From Spongiivirga sp046524175 (GTDB taxonomy: Bacteria > Bacteroidota > Bacteroidia > Flavobacteriales > Flavobacteriaceae): a stretch of DNA of 64,000 nt. The stretch lies in NCBI RefSeq assembly GCF_046524175.1, contig NZ_JBEFZF010000003.1, positions 124,001-188,000 of the forward strand, given 5' to 3'. The notes beneath the pieces were generated by a model, which had not been told where the DNA came from, made no database searches, and worked only from the letters and a program-made list of their open reading frames with translations. A program made the position numbers and the translations under genes. Of the stretch, positions 26,086 to 35,140 are shown one piece after another; the first letter of the stretch is position 1; the number at the start of each line of letters is the position of its first letter.

Positions 26086-27051
26086 ATGTCAAGATCGATT
26101 GGCGACTATTTCGTTATTGGTTTAAAAGGACTTGCAATGGGAGCTGCTGATGTGGTACCGGGGGTTTCGGGCGGCACCATAGCTTTCATTTCTGGTATTT
26201 ATGAAGAATTGCTGTCTTCAATTAATAACCTTGATTTCAGCAAGCTTAAAGAGCTGAAAAAAAATGGTCTCAAAGCAACTTGGAAATCCATCAACGGTAA
26301 TTTTCTGTTTGCCCTCTTTAGTGGAGTCGCTATTAGTATTTTTTCATTAGCTAAAGGCCTAGAATGGCTATTGCACAATAAGCCCATTTTGTTGTGGTCT
26401 TTCTTTTTTGGCTTGATCGTAGCAAGTGCAGTATACATAGCAAAACAAGTAAAAAAGTGGGGTGTTACTGTAATCATCGCCTGTATCATTGGCCTTGTCG
26501 TATCCTATTTAATTACTGTTTCTGAACCACTAGGTAATTCCGACAATAATTTTTATCTATTTTTCTGTGGCGCTATCGCGATCATCGCCATGATACTACC
26601 GGGTATTTCGGGTTCATTTATTCTTATTTTGCTTGGTGCTTATGAAGTTGCCTTAGGTACTGTTAATCAATTACGTGAAGGGCTTTTAGAAAGCGATTGG
26701 GATAAGTTTGGTAACGCTTTTATGAAGTTCATCATTTTAGCTTTAGGAGCAGTTGTAGGTCTCAAACTATTTTCTAAAGCGCTTACCTGGATGTTTACTA
26801 AGCACAAAGATGTAACCTTAGCAATACTTACTGGTTTTATGATAGGTTCATTAAACAAGATTTGGCCCTGGAAAGAAACACTTAGTACCCGTGTAAATTC
26901 AAAGGGTGAGATTGTTCCTTTATTGCAAAAAAGTATTAGCCCCAGTTCATTTGAAGGGGAGCCAAAAATACTATTGGCGATTGGGCTTATGGTAGTGGGA
27001 TTTTTGACTATTTTTATTCTAGAAAAAATCGCTAACAAACCTGCAGAATAA
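26086..27051 (+). CDS. DUF368 / PopT-type undecaprenyl-phosphate translocase, copy 1
   Basis: This 321-residue polytopic membrane protein belongs to DUF368. Members of that family have been identified as PopT, which returns undecaprenyl phosphate to the cytoplasmic face for cell-wall and glycan synthesis. It shows the two pseudo-symmetric signature loops: GAADVVPGVSGG at residues 19-30 and LPGISGS in the second half, plus the family phrase GSLNKIWPWKET. I chose ATG 26086 over the longer TTG frame (26065). A second DUF368 gene starts two bases after its stop codon. The PopT role is inferred from the family. Confidence 0.88.
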   Translation: MSRSIGDYFVIGLKGLAMGAADVVPGVSGGTIAFISGIYEELLSSINNLDFSKLKELKKNGLKATWKSINGNFLFALFSGVAISIFSLAKGLEWLLHNKPILLWSFFFGLIVASAVYIAKQVKKWGVTVIIACIIGLVVSYLITVSEPLGNSDNNFYLFFCGAIAIIAMILPGISGSFILILLGAYEVALGTVNQLREGLLESDWDKFGNAFMKFIILALGAVVGLKLFSKALTWMFTKHKDVTLAILTGFMIGSLNKIWPWKETLSTRVNSKGEIVPLLQKSISPSSFEGEPKILLAIGLMVVGFLTIFILEKIANKPAE

Positions 27052-27052
27052 T

Positions 27053-28087
27053 ATGCAAATGCAACCAGCCAGATCGCTGCAAGACAAAGTGTTTCTTGTA
27101 ATAAAAGGACTGGTAATGGGCGCTGCTAACAAAGTTCCAGGCGTTTCGGGCGGTGTTGTGGCATTTGTAGCCGGATTCTATGAAGAATTCATATATTCAC
27201 TTCAGCGAATAAATAAAACAGCCTTTCGCCTACTATTCGGTGGCCGATTCAATAGTTTTTTCCGATATGTCAATGGCCGTTTTTTGAGCCTGCTAATACT
27301 CGGTATGCTAATTAGTTACTTTAGTGTATCAAAAATTCTTGATTATTTTATTCAACAAAAAGAATTGTATGTGTGGTCAGCTTTCTTTGGGATGATACTT
27401 GGTTCAATTTACTATATCGCTAAAGACTTTGAACATTGGAATCGCAAAACAATACTTTCATTAGTAGTAGGAATGAGTATTGGTATTTCAATAAGCTTTT
27501 TAGACCCTGCGCAGCAAAATGATCATTTACTGTTTGTATTTGTATGCGGTATAATCGGAGTATCTGGCATGACATTGCCAGGCTTGTCTGGCTCTTTCTT
27601 ACTCATTTTATTAGGAAACTATGTTCTATTATTAGTGGACGCTGTAAATGCACTTTACGATACCTTAGCAGAAGTAATACGAGGAGACTTTTCGTTTACT
27701 AATAACCAGGAAAGAACCCGGTTATTAACTGTACTTACCGTATTTGCGACCGGATCATTTACAGGATTGGTTACCTTGTCACACCTGCTTAACTATGTTC
27801 TCAAAAACTTTAAACATATAACGATTGCCGTTATCATTGGTTTCATTACAGGTAGTTTAGGTACCGTTTGGCCTTGGAAAGAAACTGTTTACAAGAGGGA
27901 CGCATTCGGAGAACAGTTAATAGATTCATCTGGTCAGCCAGTTATTCTCAATTATCGACGCTTTGCACCTGATTTAAACAATACAGAAACATGGATTGCG
28001 GTTGTATTTATGATCATTGGTATTTTGATTGTACTATCACTTGATTGGTACGGAAAAATGAATAGGAAAAAATTAGAAGTAAATTAA
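27053..28087 (+). CDS. DUF368 / PopT-type translocase, copy 2 (divergent paralogue)
   Basis: This 344-residue protein is a paralogue of the preceding gene, with the same layout and signature loops: GAANKVPGVSGG at residues 23-34, LPGLSGS in the second half, and GSLGTVWPWKET. In the first loop Asp is replaced by Asn (residue 26), and the following Val by Lys. It also has a longer C-terminal region. The tandem arrangement suggests either a heteromeric transporter or specialisation for different polyprenyl phosphates or conditions. Translation is probably coupled to copy 1. Confidence 0.87.
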   Translation: MQMQPARSLQDKVFLVIKGLVMGAANKVPGVSGGVVAFVAGFYEEFIYSLQRINKTAFRLLFGGRFNSFFRYVNGRFLSLLILGMLISYFSVSKILDYFIQQKELYVWSAFFGMILGSIYYIAKDFEHWNRKTILSLVVGMSIGISISFLDPAQQNDHLLFVFVCGIIGVSGMTLPGLSGSFLLILLGNYVLLLVDAVNALYDTLAEVIRGDFSFTNNQERTRLLTVLTVFATGSFTGLVTLSHLLNYVLKNFKHITIAVIIGFITGSLGTVWPWKETVYKRDAFGEQLIDSSGQPVILNYRRFAPDLNNTETWIAVVFMIIGILIVLSLDWYGKMNRKKLEVN

Positions 28088-28093
28088 CCCAAG

Positions 28094-28825
28094 ATGCGCT
28101 ACGGACTTATAGGCAAAAACATATCATACTCGTTTTCTCAGGCATACTTTACCAATAAGTTTAAACAGTTAAAACTTGTTTCAAGTCGATATGATAATTT
28201 TGATTTAGAAGATATTGAGGCCTTACCACAAGTGTTAAAGGATTACCCTAAACTAAAGGGACTTAATGTTACAATACCATACAAAGAAGCAGTCCTTCCT
28301 TTTTTAGATAAACTGAGTAAGAAAGCAGAAAAAATTGGAGCAGTAAATACGATTAAGTTTTTAAAAAACGGGCAGCTAAAGGGGTATAATACCGACTGCT
28401 ATGGCTTTAGAAAATCGATTGAACCATTTATTGAGCCTCACCACAAAAAAGCTTTGATTTTAGGAACTGGCGGTGCTTCAAAAGCAATTGCATTTACCCT
28501 TGATCAACTTGGAATAATCTACAAATATGTATCAAGATCTCCAGTAAAATCAAATATTTCTTATAATGATCTTGATAAAAAAACCATCCGCCAATATCAA
28601 ATAATCATCAATTGTACTCCTCTAGGGACTTTTCCAAAAATTGAGGAATGCCCTGATATTCCTTATGAGTATTTGACAAAAGAGCATTTACTATACGATC
28701 TTGTTTACAATCCAAAAAAGTCGACATTTCTTGCTAAAGGCGAGGAACAAAAAGCTGCAATTACTAATGGTCTGAAAATGCTAGAATTTCAGGCAGAGAA
28801 AGCATGGATGATCTGGAATAGTTAA
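28094..28825 (+). CDS. aroE: Shikimate dehydrogenase
   Basis: AroE reduces 3-dehydroshikimate to shikimate with NADPH in aromatic amino acid synthesis. The 243-residue protein begins MRYGLIGKNISYSFSQAYF, the substrate-binding SxS motif. It has the catalytic Lys in NVTIPYKEAV, GAVNTIKF, and the Asp of GYNTDCYGF. The NADP-binding loop is GTGGASKAIAFTL. The C-terminal NGLKMLEFQAEKAW is also typical. It starts six bases after the second DUF368 gene and is likely in the same transcript. Confidence 0.96.
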   Translation: MRYGLIGKNISYSFSQAYFTNKFKQLKLVSSRYDNFDLEDIEALPQVLKDYPKLKGLNVTIPYKEAVLPFLDKLSKKAEKIGAVNTIKFLKNGQLKGYNTDCYGFRKSIEPFIEPHHKKALILGTGGASKAIAFTLDQLGIIYKYVSRSPVKSNISYNDLDKKTIRQYQIIINCTPLGTFPKIEECPDIPYEYLTKEHLLYDLVYNPKKSTFLAKGEEQKAAITNGLKMLEFQAEKAWMIWNS

Positions 28826-28893
28826 TACTGGATGCTGTACCCTAAAGGTTTAAGTAATATCTAGCGCTATCCTCTTCTACCTTTTAGCTTCTT

Positions 28894-28901
28894 TAACTTT
28901 G
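28894..28901 (+). promoter_or_regulatory. Candidate -7 element upstream of the DUF349 gene
   Basis: TAACTTTG matches TAnnTTTG, 64 bases before ATG 28966. No well-placed -33 element was found. Confidence 0.4.
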
Positions 28902-28923
28902 ACATCTAGCAGTTAGTTAGTAT

Positions 28924-28938
28924 CTTTCATGATGAAAG
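28924..28938. promoter_or_regulatory. Perfect palindrome in the DUF349 leader
   Basis: CTTTCAT-G-ATGAAAG is a perfect 7+7 inverted repeat just downstream of the candidate promoter. It could be an operator or a small hairpin in the 5' leader. Confidence 0.35.
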
Positions 28939-28965
28939 CAATGATGAACCTTAAACATTTTTATA

Positions 28966-30909
28966 ATGTTAGACGAGAAAAATGATCCTACCACCTCTGA
29001 TGACACGAATGCAGTTGAAAAAAAAGAGGAAGTGACTTCTAAAACTGAAGAATTAACAACTGATACCAAAGAAACCCAAGCGGAAGATACTACAGTAGAA
29101 GAAGTTCAGGCGGAAACACAGGAGGCAGTTAATGAATTAGAGGAAACCGTAGCGGAAGATTCTGAAGATGAGTCTGCAACCAAACGACATGAGATTCCAG
29201 TGCTCGATTATCACTCAATGAGCATGGAAAATTTGGTTAAGGAGTTTGGTAAGCTTGTTAAGAATGAAAAAATTCAAGTGATAAAAGATCACGTTGATCA
29301 AATTAAAACTGAATTTAATCAGAAGTACGGAGAATTAATCGAGCAAAAAAAGGAAGAATTCATTGCCGATGGCGGCAATATTATAGATTTTAGATACACT
29401 ACAGTAGTCAAAACGGACTTCAACTCTATATACAATGAGTATAAAGAAAAGCGAAACGCTTACTATAAAAACCTGGAACAAGATCTAAAACAAAATCTGG
29501 CTAACCGATTAACAATTATTGAAGAGTTAAAGGGACTCATCAATGTTGAAGAAAATATAAATACCACCTATAAACATTTTAAATCGCTTCAGGAACAGTG
29601 GCGAAACGCTGGGCCAATTCCAAGAGGAGAATACAACAACGTATGGCGCACCTATCATCATCATATTGAACGTTTTTATGATTTTCTTCATTTAAATAGG
29701 GATCTAAGGGATCTAGATTTTAAAAGAAATCTTGAAGAAAAAGAACAAATAATTGCTCAAGCAGAAGCACTTGCTGAAGAGGCTGATGCCAACAAAGCGT
29801 TTAGAAAGCTTCAGTCTCTCCACAAAATCTGGAAAGAAGAAGTGGGCCCCGTAGCCAAGGAACTACGAGAAGATATATGGCAACGTTTTAGCAATGCGAC
29901 TAAAGTAATTCATGACAAACGTCAAGAATACTTAAAAAATATTGATGCTATTTACGAGCAAAATCTGATTAAAAAACAGGAAATCATATCAAACATTATG
30001 CAAGTGGCTAACGAAAAAGTGAGTAGTCATAATGTTTGGCAAAAGAAAATAAAAGAGATCGAAGCATTGAGGGAAGCTTTTTTTAATGCAGGAAAAGTTC
30101 CTTTAAAAGTTAATGAAGATACTTGGGCAGCTTTTAAAGAGGCTGTACGTACATTTAATCGCAATAAGAACGCCTTTTACAAGGACCTAAAAAAGGATCA
30201 GCAAAGTAACTTAAATAAAAAGCTGGATCTTGTTAAAACCGCACAAGCTCATAAAGACAGTGAAGATTGGGAGATGACCACCCCAATTATGAAGAAAATT
30301 CAAAGTGAATGGAAACGAATTGGTCATGTACCAAGAAAACATAGTGACCGAATTTGGAAAGAATTTAAAGATGCTTGCAATCATTATTTTGACAGGCTTC
30401 ATGCCTCTAAAAATAAAGCTAGTGAACAAGAAATTGCCAATCTGGAAACTAAAAATGTCTTTTTAGAAAAAATGAACGCATTGGAGTTCTCAGGTGATAA
30501 GGAAGCTGATCTTGAAGTTGTAAAGCAACATATCGATGAGTGGAAAGGAATCGGTCGAGTTCCTTATAATAAAAAGAATATTGAAGACACTTTTAATAAA
30601 AGGTTAGACGGAATTTTCAAAAAATTGGGGGTTGACCCCACGGAGGCTGAAATGATAAAATACAGCAACAAAATGAGCGCTTTATCTGAAAGTAAGGACC
30701 ACCGAAAAATTGAAAACGAACGTAATTTTGTTCGTAAGAAAATCACCGAAATCACAGGTAAAATGCATCAACTGGAAAATAATTTACAATTTTTTGCTAA
30801 CAGTAATTCTGAAAACCCGTTGGTGAAAGATGTTCATAAAAATATTGAAAAACACCGCAAAGAACTCGATATTTGGAAAGCGAAGTTGAAACATTTAAAG
30901 GAGATTTAG
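28966..30909 (+). CDS. DUF349-domain protein (long helical)
   Basis: The 647-residue protein has a very acidic low-complexity N-terminus (about residues 1-75, rich in Glu, Thr, Asp). Several tandem DUF349 units follow, each about 70 residues and marked by W-K-x-x-G-x-[VI]-P-[RK] motifs, for example EQWRNAGPIPRGEYN, SEWKRIGHVPRKH and DEWKGIGRVPYNKK. The C-terminal 100 residues are coiled-coil. DUF349 proteins are soluble and widespread in Bacteroidota; a nucleic-acid or ribosome-associated role has been suggested for relatives but is not shown here. The gene stands alone with its own candidate promoter. Confidence 0.88.
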   Translation: MLDEKNDPTTSDDTNAVEKKEEVTSKTEELTTDTKETQAEDTTVEEVQAETQEAVNELEETVAEDSEDESATKRHEIPVLDYHSMSMENLVKEFGKLVKNEKIQVIKDHVDQIKTEFNQKYGELIEQKKEEFIADGGNIIDFRYTTVVKTDFNSIYNEYKEKRNAYYKNLEQDLKQNLANRLTIIEELKGLINVEENINTTYKHFKSLQEQWRNAGPIPRGEYNNVWRTYHHHIERFYDFLHLNRDLRDLDFKRNLEEKEQIIAQAEALAEEADANKAFRKLQSLHKIWKEEVGPVAKELREDIWQRFSNATKVIHDKRQEYLKNIDAIYEQNLIKKQEIISNIMQVANEKVSSHNVWQKKIKEIEALREAFFNAGKVPLKVNEDTWAAFKEAVRTFNRNKNAFYKDLKKDQQSNLNKKLDLVKTAQAHKDSEDWEMTTPIMKKIQSEWKRIGHVPRKHSDRIWKEFKDACNHYFDRLHASKNKASEQEIANLETKNVFLEKMNALEFSGDKEADLEVVKQHIDEWKGIGRVPYNKKNIEDTFNKRLDGIFKKLGVDPTEAEMIKYSNKMSALSESKDHRKIENERNFVRKKITEITGKMHQLENNLQFFANSNSENPLVKDVHKNIEKHRKELDIWKAKLKHLKEI

Positions 30910-30968
30910 TAGATTTCTCAACTATACCTTTAAGGTAAATTCTTTCACAGATTTAGTGCACAGACCCC

Positions 30969-31736
30969 ATGTCGAAATTACCAAAACAATATCAATTTAT
31001 TGATTTATCTGACTATGGGAGACGAGGAGGAAAGGTAATTGCAGAAGCGTTGAAAAACACAGCCTTCACCCCTCTTCACTTGACTACGCTTTTTATCATT
31101 TCAGGACTGATAGCTATTGTATGCATATTAAATGGATATTACATTACAGCCTCATTCTTCCTGATCTTGAAGTCCGTTTTGGATGCTGCGGACGGAGAAC
31201 TAGCACGATTGAAAAATACACCATCGTACACTGGAAGGTATTATGACTCGATAGCCGATTTAATTTTAAATTTTCTCTTTTTACTAAGTTTTTGGTATAT
31301 AACCCAAGAATCAATAATTTATTTGCTTCTTGCATTTGTTGGAATACAACTGCAGGGCACTGTTTACAATTATTATTATGTAATACAAAGAAATAAGGTT
31401 GCAGGTGATACAACGAGCCGTATTGTTGAAGATAAAGTTCCCACCGCTATGAAAGGTGAAAAACAACAAACGGTTACCATTTTGTACAGAATATACGATG
31501 CCTTGTACATTGTCTTCGACAAGACAATATATCATTTAGACAAAAGTGCAGATGAAGGTCAACCTTTCCCAAAATGGTTTATGACATCAATATCAATCTA
31601 TGGATTGGGATTTCAACTACTGCTAATAGCAACAATGCTAATTTTAGAATTAGAAACCTATGTGATCCCCTTTTTTATTGGATATTCAGTTTTTATTGTA
31701 GTTTTCATCGGAATTAGAAGAGTCTTTTTAAAGTAG
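30969..31736 (+). CDS. CDP-alcohol phosphatidyltransferase family enzyme
   Basis: This 255-residue membrane enzyme joins a CDP-linked donor to an alcohol acceptor during phospholipid synthesis. The complete catalytic signature D-G-x2-A-R-x8-G-x3-D-x3-D is present: D75, G76, A79, R80, G89, D93 and D97. About six hydrophobic helices surround it. The N-terminal 35 residues are soluble and contain DYGRRGGKVIAEAL, which is not typical of PgsA or PssA, so the acceptor is uncertain. It follows the DUF349 gene at 59 bases. Confidence 0.87.
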   Translation: MSKLPKQYQFIDLSDYGRRGGKVIAEALKNTAFTPLHLTTLFIISGLIAIVCILNGYYITASFFLILKSVLDAADGELARLKNTPSYTGRYYDSIADLILNFLFLLSFWYITQESIIYLLLAFVGIQLQGTVYNYYYVIQRNKVAGDTTSRIVEDKVPTAMKGEKQQTVTILYRIYDALYIVFDKTIYHLDKSADEGQPFPKWFMTSISIYGLGFQLLLIATMLILELETYVIPFFIGYSVFIVVFIGIRRVFLK

Positions 31737-31745
31737 TAATAGCTG

Positions 31746-32519
31746 TTATAACTGCTTTGCCTCTTCCCAGAAAATATCCATTTCTGCCAAGGTCATATCT
31801 TTTAAGTCTTTGTTTATTGACTTTGCTTTTGATTCCAAATACTGAAAACGCTTACTGAATTTTTTGTTTGTTCGCTCTAATGCATTTTCGGGGTTAATCT
31901 CCAAAAACCTTGCATAGTTGATCATTGAGAATAATACATCACCAAATTCCGCTTCCATTTTTTCCTGATCTCCTGCTTTTACCTCATCTTGAAATTCGGC
32001 TAATTCTTCTTTTAGTTTTTCCCAAACCTGCTCTGGAGCCTCCCAGTCAAAACCAACACCCGCTACTTTATCTTGAATTCGATTGGCTTTGACCAAAGCT
32101 GGTAGGCTTTTAGGCACCCCTTCTAAAACACTCTTTTTTCCTTCTTTTAACTTGAGGTTTTCCCAGTTGCGTTTTACATCTTCTTCATTTGCAACCTCAA
32201 CATCTCCATAAATATGAGGATGGCGACTAATTAGTTTTTCCGAAATACTATTGGCTACATCAGCGATATCAAAATCATTGGTCTCACTTCCTATCTTGGC
32301 ATAAAAAATAATGTGGAGTAATAAATCACCCAGTTCTTTTTTAACTTCTTCCAGATCGTTATCCAAAATAGCATCACCCAGCTCATACGTTTCTTCAATG
32401 GTTAGATGCCGAAGACTTTGCATGGTTTGTTTTTTATCCCATGGACACTTTTCTCGCAACTCATCCATAATGGTAAGCAAGCGATCAATGGCTTTGAGCT
32501 GTTTTTGCCTAGAATTCAT
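31746..32519 (-). CDS. mazG: Nucleoside triphosphate pyrophosphohydrolase MazG
   Basis: MazG hydrolyses NTPs to NMP and pyrophosphate, a housecleaning activity also linked to control of ppGpp. The 257-residue protein has two MazG domains. The first has the metal-binding EETYELGDAI with ELGDLLLHI. The second has EELAEFQDEV with EFGDVLFSM. The CPWDKKQT opening of full-length MazG is present. It is last in the minus-strand string ruvX-def-DUF5606-mazG, five bases after the DUF5606 gene. Confidence 0.95.
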   Translation of the reverse strand: MNSRQKQLKAIDRLLTIMDELREKCPWDKKQTMQSLRHLTIEETYELGDAILDNDLEEVKKELGDLLLHIIFYAKIGSETNDFDIADVANSISEKLISRHPHIYGDVEVANEEDVKRNWENLKLKEGKKSVLEGVPKSLPALVKANRIQDKVAGVGFDWEAPEQVWEKLKEELAEFQDEVKAGDQEKMEAEFGDVLFSMINYARFLEINPENALERTNKKFSKRFQYLESKAKSINKDLKDMTLAEMDIFWEEAKQL

Positions 32520-32524
32520 AAATT

Positions 32525-32950
32525 TTATTTGGCTTCTTCCTTCTGCTCATCTTCTTCCGGTGCAGAAAAATCCATCATACCTTTAGATTGCAATAAGTTA
32601 TACCACTGTATTACTTTTTTAATATCACTTGCATACACTTGATCTTCATCATATTCTGGAAGCACCTCGCTAAAATAGGCCTCTAGTTTTTTCTTATCAT
32701 CTTTGTGTTTTACAGCAGTTGGCTCCCCATTTTCTTTATCCATTATTTTCTGAAAAACCTCTCGTAGGGGGACTTCTTCGCTATAGGTATAAATAGCAAT
32801 CTCACTTAGTAAACTAACGTTACTACGCATACCTACGGTAATGCGTTTGCCATCTAGTAACGATTCTGCCACAAAACCTGTTCTTGTCTGGGTCTTTAAC
32901 TCAAATAACCCGGGTTTTCCAGTAATACTTAATATTTTATCTAATGCCAT
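32525..32950 (-). CDS. DUF5606-family protein
   Basis: The 141-residue soluble protein matches the Bacteroidota DUF5606 family, with the start MALDKILSITGKPGLFEL. A beta-rich N-terminal half includes the phrase VGMRSNVSLLSEIAIYTY. The C-terminus is an acidic, disordered Lys/Glu-rich tail. Function is unknown. The conserved position between def and mazG suggests a housekeeping role, but nothing in the sequence indicates catalysis. Confidence 0.87.
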   Translation of the reverse strand: MALDKILSITGKPGLFELKTQTRTGFVAESLLDGKRITVGMRSNVSLLSEIAIYTYSEEVPLREVFQKIMDKENGEPTAVKHKDDKKKLEAYFSEVLPEYDEDQVYASDIKKVIQWYNLLQSKGMMDFSAPEEDEQKEEAK

Positions 32951-32970
32951 ATTCTCAAATTATGAAATTA

Positions 32971-33561
32971 TTATCTTCCCTTTTTTGCCGCGGGAAAACG
33001 CATTCTATAGTCGACTTTTATTTTTCCTTTTGATATGTTACTTAGCTTTCCCTTTAGTAATCGCTTTTTCAGTCCCGAAAGCTTATCGGTAAATAAGACG
33101 CCTTCAATATGATCATACTCATGCTGAATAACACGAGCTGCAATACCTGAGAATTCTTGTGTATGTTTTTCAAAATTCTCGTCATAATATGTGATTGTCA
33201 AGTCTTCATTTCTAAAAACATCTTCACGTATGTCCGGAATACTTAAACAACCTTCATTAAAAGCCCATTCCTCCCCACTTTCATCTTCTATGACGGCGTT
33301 AATAAAAACTTGTTTAAAATTGGTTAACTGTTCTCGATCTTCAGCAGATAGTTCTTCATCATCGGCAAAAGGTGAAGCATCAATTATAAATAATCGAATA
33401 GGTAGGCCAATCTGTGGTGCTGCTAATCCAACACCATGAGCGCCATACATCGTCTCCCACATATTTGATAACAGCTCATCAAGTTTGGGATACTCTTTAT
33501 TAATATCAGTAGCTTTCTTTCTTAATACAGGATCTCCATATGCTACTATTGGTAATATCAT
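32971..33561 (-). CDS. def: Peptide deformylase
   Basis: Def removes the formyl group from nascent N-terminal methionine. The 196-residue metalloprotein shows all three motifs: GVGLAAPQIG, EGCLS with the metal-binding Cys, and QHEYDHIEG with the two metal-binding His and the catalytic Glu. There is an acidic insertion near residues 68-85, which is common in Bacteroidota enzymes. It lies 20 bases upstream of the DUF5606 gene and 24 bases after ruvX. Confidence 0.97.
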   Translation of the reverse strand: MILPIVAYGDPVLRKKATDINKEYPKLDELLSNMWETMYGAHGVGLAAPQIGLPIRLFIIDASPFADDEELSAEDREQLTNFKQVFINAVIEDESGEEWAFNEGCLSIPDIREDVFRNEDLTITYYDENFEKHTQEFSGIAARVIQHEYDHIEGVLFTDKLSGLKKRLLKGKLSNISKGKIKVDYRMRFPAAKKGR

Positions 33562-33585
33562 GTTGTTTAGTTTGTTGCGTTTATG

Positions 33586-33996
33586 TTATTTACTTTCCAG
33601 ATACGACTGCAAAATGATAGTCGCACTAATTTCATCAACCAACGCTTTGTTCTGTCTTTGTTTCTTTTTTAAACCACTATCGATCATCGTTTGAAATGCC
33701 ATTTTAGATGTAAAACGCTCATCTATTCTTGCTATCTCAATCATAGGAATGGCTTCTTTCAACTTTTTAATAAATTCCTGAATATGCACTTCACTTTCTG
33801 AGGCTTCATTATTCATTTGCTTAGGTTCACCTATAACCACAATTGAAACTGATTCTTCAGCCAGATATTGCTTTAAAAAAGTGAGTAAATCTGTGGTTGG
33901 TACTGTTGTTAATCCACTTGCTATAAGTTGTAATTCATCAGTAACCGCAACACCACTTCTCTTTACCCCGTAATCAATAGCAACAATGCGTGACAT
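33586..33996 (-). CDS. ruvX: Putative pre-16S rRNA nuclease / Holliday junction resolvase-like YqgF
   Basis: This 136-residue RNase H-fold protein belongs to YqgF/RuvX, which acts in 16S rRNA 5' maturation and is also annotated as a Holliday junction resolvase. Acidic active-site residues are visible in IVAIDYGVKRSGVA, VVIGEP, and DEISATIIL. IDERFTS is also conserved. I start at ATG 33996 (MSRIVAIDYG); the frame open to 34029 adds 11 residues without family support. It is first in the operon ruvX-def-DUF5606-mazG. Confidence 0.93.
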   Translation of the reverse strand: MSRIVAIDYGVKRSGVAVTDELQLIASGLTTVPTTDLLTFLKQYLAEESVSIVVIGEPKQMNNEASESEVHIQEFIKKLKEAIPMIEIARIDERFTSKMAFQTMIDSGLKKKQRQNKALVDEISATIILQSYLESK

Positions 33997-34010
33997 TCTA
34001 AAAATTTTGG

Positions 34011-34018
34011 CAAAAATA
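34011..34018 (-). promoter_or_regulatory. Candidate -7 element for the ruvX operon
   Basis: On the minus strand this reads TATTTTTG, a TAnnTTTG match 14 bases before the ruvX ATG. No -33 TTG was found at normal spacing. Confidence 0.4.
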
Positions 34019-34226
34019 GGATATTCCAACCATATTATAACACAGGTTCATGGATTATTAAATAGGTTCTAATCTAGCCGACATTAGCAGTTATAGTGGC
34101 TACTAATTACGGAAAAACAACTAAAGATAAAGTTAAGAATATACCATTCGTAAACTGAAATGTTATGAACCATACATTTACAATTTTAAGCTATTTGAAT
34201 GCTTTTAAGAATTCAACTAATGCAGT

Positions 34227-34234
34227 TATATTTG
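34227..34234 (+). promoter_or_regulatory. Candidate -7 element upstream of dapD
   Basis: TATATTTG matches TAnnTTTG, 18 bases before ATG 34253. TTTG at 34194-34197 is 29 bases upstream, too far for a standard -33. The rest of the 256-base spacer shows nothing else I can name. Confidence 0.42.
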
Positions 34235-34252
34235 CCCTAAATATCATATTTA

Positions 34253-35068
34253 ATGACCGAATTACAATCAATTATAGAAAAAGCATGGGATGACAGAAGC
34301 ATGCTTACCGATACCACTACCATAAATGCTATTAGAGAAGTTGTTAATCTTTTAGATAAAGGAACACTTCGCGTTGCTGAACCAACGAATAACGGTTGGC
34401 AGGTAAATGAGTGGGTGAAAAAAGCAGTTGTCCTATATTTCCCAATTCAAAAAATGGAAACATTAGAATCTGGTATTTTCGAATATCATGATAAAATTCC
34501 ATTAAAATCAGGGTATGAAGAAAAAGGAATACGTGTTGTACCCAATGCCGTTGCCAGACATGGGGCATACATCTCCAAAGGTGTCATTATGATGCCAAGT
34601 TATGTAAATATTGGAGCTCATATTGATGCAGGAACCATGGTTGATACTTGGGCAACAGTAGGGAGTTGCGCACAAATAGGAAAAAATGTGCACCTGAGTG
34701 GTGGTGTTGGTATTGGTGGTGTACTCGAGCCTTTGCAAGCTGCCCCGGTGATTATTGAAGATAATGCTTTCATTGGGTCGCGTTGTATTGTTGTAGAAGG
34801 TGTTCGTGTAGAAAGTGAAGCCGTGTTAGGTGCCAATGTGGTACTTACCGGATCTACCAAGATTATTGATGTTACGGGAGATAGTCCAGTTGAATTGAAA
34901 GGACTTGTACCAGCAAGATCAGTCGTGATTCCAGGAAGCTATACTAAAAAGTTTCCCGCTGGTGATTATAATGTACCGTGTGCGTTAATAATAGGTAAAC
35001 GCAAAGAAAGCACCAATAAAAAAACATCTCTTAATGATGCGTTGCGCGAATATGATGTAGCTATCTAA
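34253..35068 (+). CDS. dapD: 2,3,4,5-tetrahydropyridine-2,6-dicarboxylate N-succinyltransferase
   Basis: DapD succinylates tetrahydrodipicolinate in the lysine/diaminopimelate pathway. The 271-residue protein has an alpha-helical N-domain (about 1-100). A left-handed beta-helix of hexapeptide repeats follows, with the phrases VIMMPSYVNIGAHIDAGTMVDTWATVGSCAQIG and GVGIGGVLEPLQ running into ENAFIGSRC-like IEDNAFIGSRC. The C-terminal domain with VIPGSY is normal. It appears to be transcribed alone from a nearby promoter. Confidence 0.96.
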   Translation: MTELQSIIEKAWDDRSMLTDTTTINAIREVVNLLDKGTLRVAEPTNNGWQVNEWVKKAVVLYFPIQKMETLESGIFEYHDKIPLKSGYEEKGIRVVPNAVARHGAYISKGVIMMPSYVNIGAHIDAGTMVDTWATVGSCAQIGKNVHLSGGVGIGGVLEPLQAAPVIIEDNAFIGSRCIVVEGVRVESEAVLGANVVLTGSTKIIDVTGDSPVELKGLVPARSVVIPGSYTKKFPAGDYNVPCALIIGKRKESTNKKTSLNDALREYDVAI

Positions 35069-35140
35069 AAGGAATACGTATTTTTGGGCACGCAAATACA
35101 ATCAAAACTGTGTTAGCGTTTAAAAATAAAGATACCCGTA

